Origin: Telmatobacter sp. DSM 110680
GTDB lineage: Bacteria; Acidobacteriota; Terriglobia; Terriglobales; Acidobacteriaceae
Reading direction: 5' to 3'
DNA: 64,000 nt
Assembly: GCF_039994875.1 (NCBI RefSeq)
Contig: NZ_CP121196.1
Location: forward strand, 4,154,001-4,218,000
The notes below the pieces were generated by a model. The model saw nothing but the letters and a program-made list of their open reading frames with translations, was not told the origin of the DNA and made no database searches. Position 1 is the first letter of the stretch, and each line of letters opens with the position of its first letter. A program made the position numbers and the translations under genes. Positions 61,647 to 64,000 of this stretch are shown piece after piece.

Positions 61647-63485
61647 CTATTCAAAGACTTCTCTTTCCTGCTGTTCCAGAGCTTCCATAGTGATGGCCTG
61701 TGTGGGGCACCGCTCGGCGCAGAGGCCGCAGCGGATGCACTTCTCTTCGTTCTTGATGATTGCGCCGGCCTGGCCCGCTTGCAGTTGATCGGCAGACACA
61801 CCGTAGCGGCTCTGTATCAACGCGTCGTACCGCGCATCTCCGCTTACCTGCACCAGATCCACAAGCCGCAGGCAGTTCTCCGGGCACACGTCAACGCACC
61901 CGGCGCAAAGAATGCACTTCGATCCGTCGAATATGGTGTTGACCTGGCAGTTGAGGCATCGTTTCCCCTCGGCACGGCCCTGCGCCTCGTCAAAACCCAA
62001 CTCGACTTCAGCGATTCCGATGCGCCTGTTCGCCGCGAGTACCGGCATCTTCTGCCGCGGGGTTGAAAGAAAGCCGCGCGGCATTTCCCAGTTAGGCAGG
62101 ATGCGGAATCGGCTGAGCACGGTCTTGGCGGTCTTGCCGCTGAGATACACGTGGATGGAACGCGCAGCACGATGTCCGTTGGCCACGGCTTCAACGAGAA
62201 TGCGTGGCCCGAAAGCCACATCGCCGCCTGCGAACACACCGGGGGCGGTCGTCATCAGGTTCTCGTCGATCTTGAGGATTCCACGCGGGGTAACTTCGAC
62301 ACCTTCCTCGCCGCTGAGGAAGGAGAGATCGGCTTGCTGGCCGATCGCGAGAATTACGCTGTCGCACGGGATAATTTTCTCTTCATCGCTGAACGCTGGA
62401 TTGAAGCGGCCATTCTCATCAAAAACCGTTAGACAGCGCCGAACCTTGAGCCCGGTGACGACGCCATTCTCTCCGACGATTTCTTTCGGTCCCCAGCCAT
62501 TGTCGACCACGATGCCTTCGTGTTCGGCTTCGTCGACTTCGCCTTTCCAGGCGGGCATTTGCACGCGTGATTCAAGGCTGACCAGTTCCACTTCTTCGGC
62601 ACCTGATCGCATTGCCATGCGGGCGGCATCAAACGCTGGTTGCAGACCCTTCGCGTCTTCATCCTCTTCTGCAAAATCGACTGCTTCATGCACAAGACGC
62701 ACTGCGGCGCGAGCAACATCGATGGCTACATTGCCGCCGCCGACGACAACAACTCGCTTGCCGAGTTCAATCTCGAATCCGAGATTTACATTGATGAGAA
62801 AGTCGATTCCGTTGTAAACGCCCGCCAGGTGCGCGCCCGGGATGTTCAGTTCGCGACCTTTGTTCAAGCCTGTAGCCAGCAAGACAGAATCGAACTTCGA
62901 CCTAAGTTCCTTGAAGGAGATATCGCGACCAAGGGTTACGCGCGTGTGCAGCGTAACGCCCATGGCGAGAATATTGTCGACTTCCATCTTGATAATTTCG
63001 CGTGGAAGGCGAAATTGGGGAATACCGAGATAAAGCATTCCACCCGGAACGGGCGCCGACTCGAATACCTCAACGGTGTAACCGAGCAGGGCAAGATCGT
63101 GCGCACAAGTAAGACCGCATACGCCAGCTCCGATTACTGCAATCTTCTTTCCACGCTTCTGAGGAGGCTGCAGTTTCTTCCGGGCAGGATCGTGGCCAGT
63201 TCCAAGATTGTGCCGATCCGTGGCGTAGCGCTTGAGAGCGCAGATGGCGATCGGCTCGTCAATTTTGCCGCGCCGGCAGTTGTCTTCGCAGGGATGCGCG
63301 CAGATTCTTCCCAGGACATAAGCAAAGGGATTTGGCGCGCGGGCAAGCAGATACGCTTCTTCGTCCTTGGATATTCCAATGGCCTGCACGTAGCGGCCAC
63401 ACTCGGTGTGAATGGGGCAGGCGGCACGGCAAGGAATATTCTTGTCGAAGTAGTCTCGGTCCGGAACCGTGATGGAATAGCGCAT
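61647..63485 (-). CDS. GltD-like FAD/NAD(P) oxidoreductase with ferredoxin domains
   Basis: The 612-residue protein (ATG 63485, after AGGGGAACGG; ATG 63509 is possible) has an N-terminal Fe-S region of the glutamate-synthase small-subunit type (IPCRAACPIHTECGRYVQAI, RICAHPCEDNCRRG), an FAD site (VIGAGVCGLTCAHDLALLGY), an NAD(P) site (VVVVGGGNVAIDVARAA) and a C-terminal 8-Cys ferredoxin (SKCILCAGCVDVCPENC, CIRCGLCAERCPT). The position next to Rieske and cytochrome b genes suggests it exchanges electrons between NAD(P)H or ferredoxin and the quinone complex, rather than making glutamate. No GltB partner is present. Role inferred. Confidence 0.85.
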   Translation of the reverse strand: MRYSITVPDRDYFDKNIPCRAACPIHTECGRYVQAIGISKDEEAYLLARAPNPFAYVLGRICAHPCEDNCRRGKIDEPIAICALKRYATDRHNLGTGHDPARKKLQPPQKRGKKIAVIGAGVCGLTCAHDLALLGYTVEVFESAPVPGGMLYLGIPQFRLPREIIKMEVDNILAMGVTLHTRVTLGRDISFKELRSKFDSVLLATGLNKGRELNIPGAHLAGVYNGIDFLINVNLGFEIELGKRVVVVGGGNVAIDVARAAVRLVHEAVDFAEEDEDAKGLQPAFDAARMAMRSGAEEVELVSLESRVQMPAWKGEVDEAEHEGIVVDNGWGPKEIVGENGVVTGLKVRRCLTVFDENGRFNPAFSDEEKIIPCDSVILAIGQQADLSFLSGEEGVEVTPRGILKIDENLMTTAPGVFAGGDVAFGPRILVEAVANGHRAARSIHVYLSGKTAKTVLSRFRILPNWEMPRGFLSTPRQKMPVLAANRRIGIAEVELGFDEAQGRAEGKRCLNCQVNTIFDGSKCILCAGCVDVCPENCLRLVDLVQVSGDARYDALIQSRYGVSADQLQAGQAGAIIKNEEKCIRCGLCAERCPTQAITMEALEQQEREVFE

Positions 63486-63560
63486 CCGTTCCCCTGTCTC
63501 GCTGTTCATGCAACTTCTGAATCTGATCGTGAACTGTTTGTTGCTGCTCTTATAGGAGGC

Positions 63561-63593
63561 TCCGGCGAGCGATACTGCTACTCGCCGGAATTT
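63561..63593. other. Hairpin between the monohaem cytochrome and GltD-like genes
   Basis: TCCGGCGAG and CTCGCCGGA form a perfect 9-base stem around an 11-base loop, followed by ATTTTG on the plus strand. It may be a weak terminator or RNA-stability element in the operon. Confidence 0.5.
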
Positions 63594-63626
63594 TGAGACA
63601 AGATCACCAAAGCGTAACGAAACGCT

Positions 63627-64000
63627 CTAGTGCTGCTGCGCCTTCAGCTTTTCAATTTCCTCGTCGCTCAACGATTTGAAGAACGCGGAAGGATTCTTAT
63701 CTTTGCGGTTCTCCTGGTCGTAGGCAAGGAAGTCATAGATTGTTTTTCCCTGAGAATCGCTAATCCCAGAGTTTGGCTTGTGCATCATGCGCTTCACGTA
63801 ACGATTCCACTCGGCAGTAGTCATGGTGGTGTTGATTGGACGCGCAATGGTGTGGCATTTCGAACACTTGTCCGTGAACACCTTGTAGCCCTTCTGCTGG
63901 TCAGCAGGATATTTAGAGACATCAACTTTGTCGGCGCCCTTGTCCTGGGGCAGCGTCACGTTGCTGCTGCTTTGTGCCGCAAGGAATATCGGAAGTGCCA
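63627..64000 (-). CDS. Monohaem cytochrome c, start beyond the window
   Basis: The visible part carries one haem site, DKCSKCHTIARP, and a Met-bearing segment (KRMMHKPNSG) that could supply the axial ligand. The frame continues to the window edge with ALPIFLAAQSSSN, the end of a signal peptide, so the true start lies beyond 64000; the GTG at 63959 is internal. At least 123 residues. It precedes the GltD-like/Rieske/cytochrome b genes on the same strand and is likely a periplasmic electron carrier of the same system. Confidence 0.8.
   Translation of the reverse strand, partial: ALPIFLAAQSSSNVTLPQDKGADKVDVSKYPADQQKGYKVFTDKCSKCHTIARPINTTMTTAEWNRYVKRMMHKPNSGISDSQGKTIYDFLAYDQENRKDKNPSAFFKSLSDEEIEKLKAQQH

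Noticed and set aside
1..64000. tRNA/rRNA genes, CRISPR arrays, insertion sequences, prophage
   Set aside because: I looked for conserved tRNA/rRNA words, regularly spaced repeats and transposase or integrase motifs and found none.

Overview
The window is about 58-60% GC, dense, and looks chromosomal. It most resembles an Acidobacteriota genome, probably class Terriglobia. That is inferred from content: a winged-helix/TolB-like/TPR regulator, giant secreted proteins with choice-of-anchor-D or Ig-like repeats and a C-terminal membrane-CGGGG tail, a kumamolisin-type S53 protease, tannase-family and hemicellulose enzymes, and DUF6526- and DUF3303-like proteins. No rRNA, tRNA, CRISPR array, transposase or phage gene was seen.

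Layout. 0.1-8 kb: secreted proteins of unknown role, a sialate O-acetylesterase-like enzyme, a papain-like-fold exported protein with a small membrane protein, and a nucleotidyltransferase/metallophosphoesterase pair. 8-12.7 kb: two versions of an eleven-haem cytochrome c plus membrane cytochrome b module, one fused in a single 652-residue protein and one split over two overlapping genes. Their promoters share a GTGA-N6-TCAC site and a 13-base downstream block. 12.8-16.2 kb: a one-component regulator with TPRs and a secreted protein, separated by a perfect 16-base palindrome. 16.4-22.8 kb: a five-gene unit with a large acyl-CoA dehydrogenase-like protein, an ETF-quinone-oxidoreductase-like flavoprotein with a C-terminal ferredoxin domain, and divergent EtfB and EtfA. 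A four-helix-bundle (S23/IVP family) gene flanked by AGCT-rich repeats sits inside it, and its right repeat carries the ribosome site and start codon of etfB.

23-36 kb: a divergent hemicellulose cluster. GH42, GH39 and an esterase read left; GH51, an esterase, a GH31 alpha-xylosidase-like enzyme and a tannase/feruloyl-esterase-like enzyme read right. All have signal peptides, and two LacI-like palindromes lie in the shared control region. 37-46.8 kb: housekeeping and mixed genes (DUF3303, pyrF, a zinc ribbon, a CPBP protease, accA, an amidase) and a TetR/ABC-export operon with a perfect operator-like palindrome in its promoter.

47-57.7 kb: two giant exported proteins. One is a beta-propeller/choice-of-anchor-D protein interrupted by an apparent one-base frameshift; the other is an S53 peptidase with Ig-like repeats. 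They end in the same unusual tail. 57.8-64 kb: a Rieske/cytochrome b locus with a reaction-centre-type dihaem cytochrome, a hexahaem cytochrome c, a fused cytochrome b6/subunit-IV-like protein, a Rieske protein, a GltD-like FAD/Fe-S oxidoreductase and a monohaem cytochrome cut by the window edge.

Taken together, the window describes an aerobic or facultative soil heterotroph with heavy investment in plant-polymer degradation and several quinone-linked electron-transfer branches. Some of these branches may be co-regulated by a CRP/FNR-family factor. That physiology is inference.
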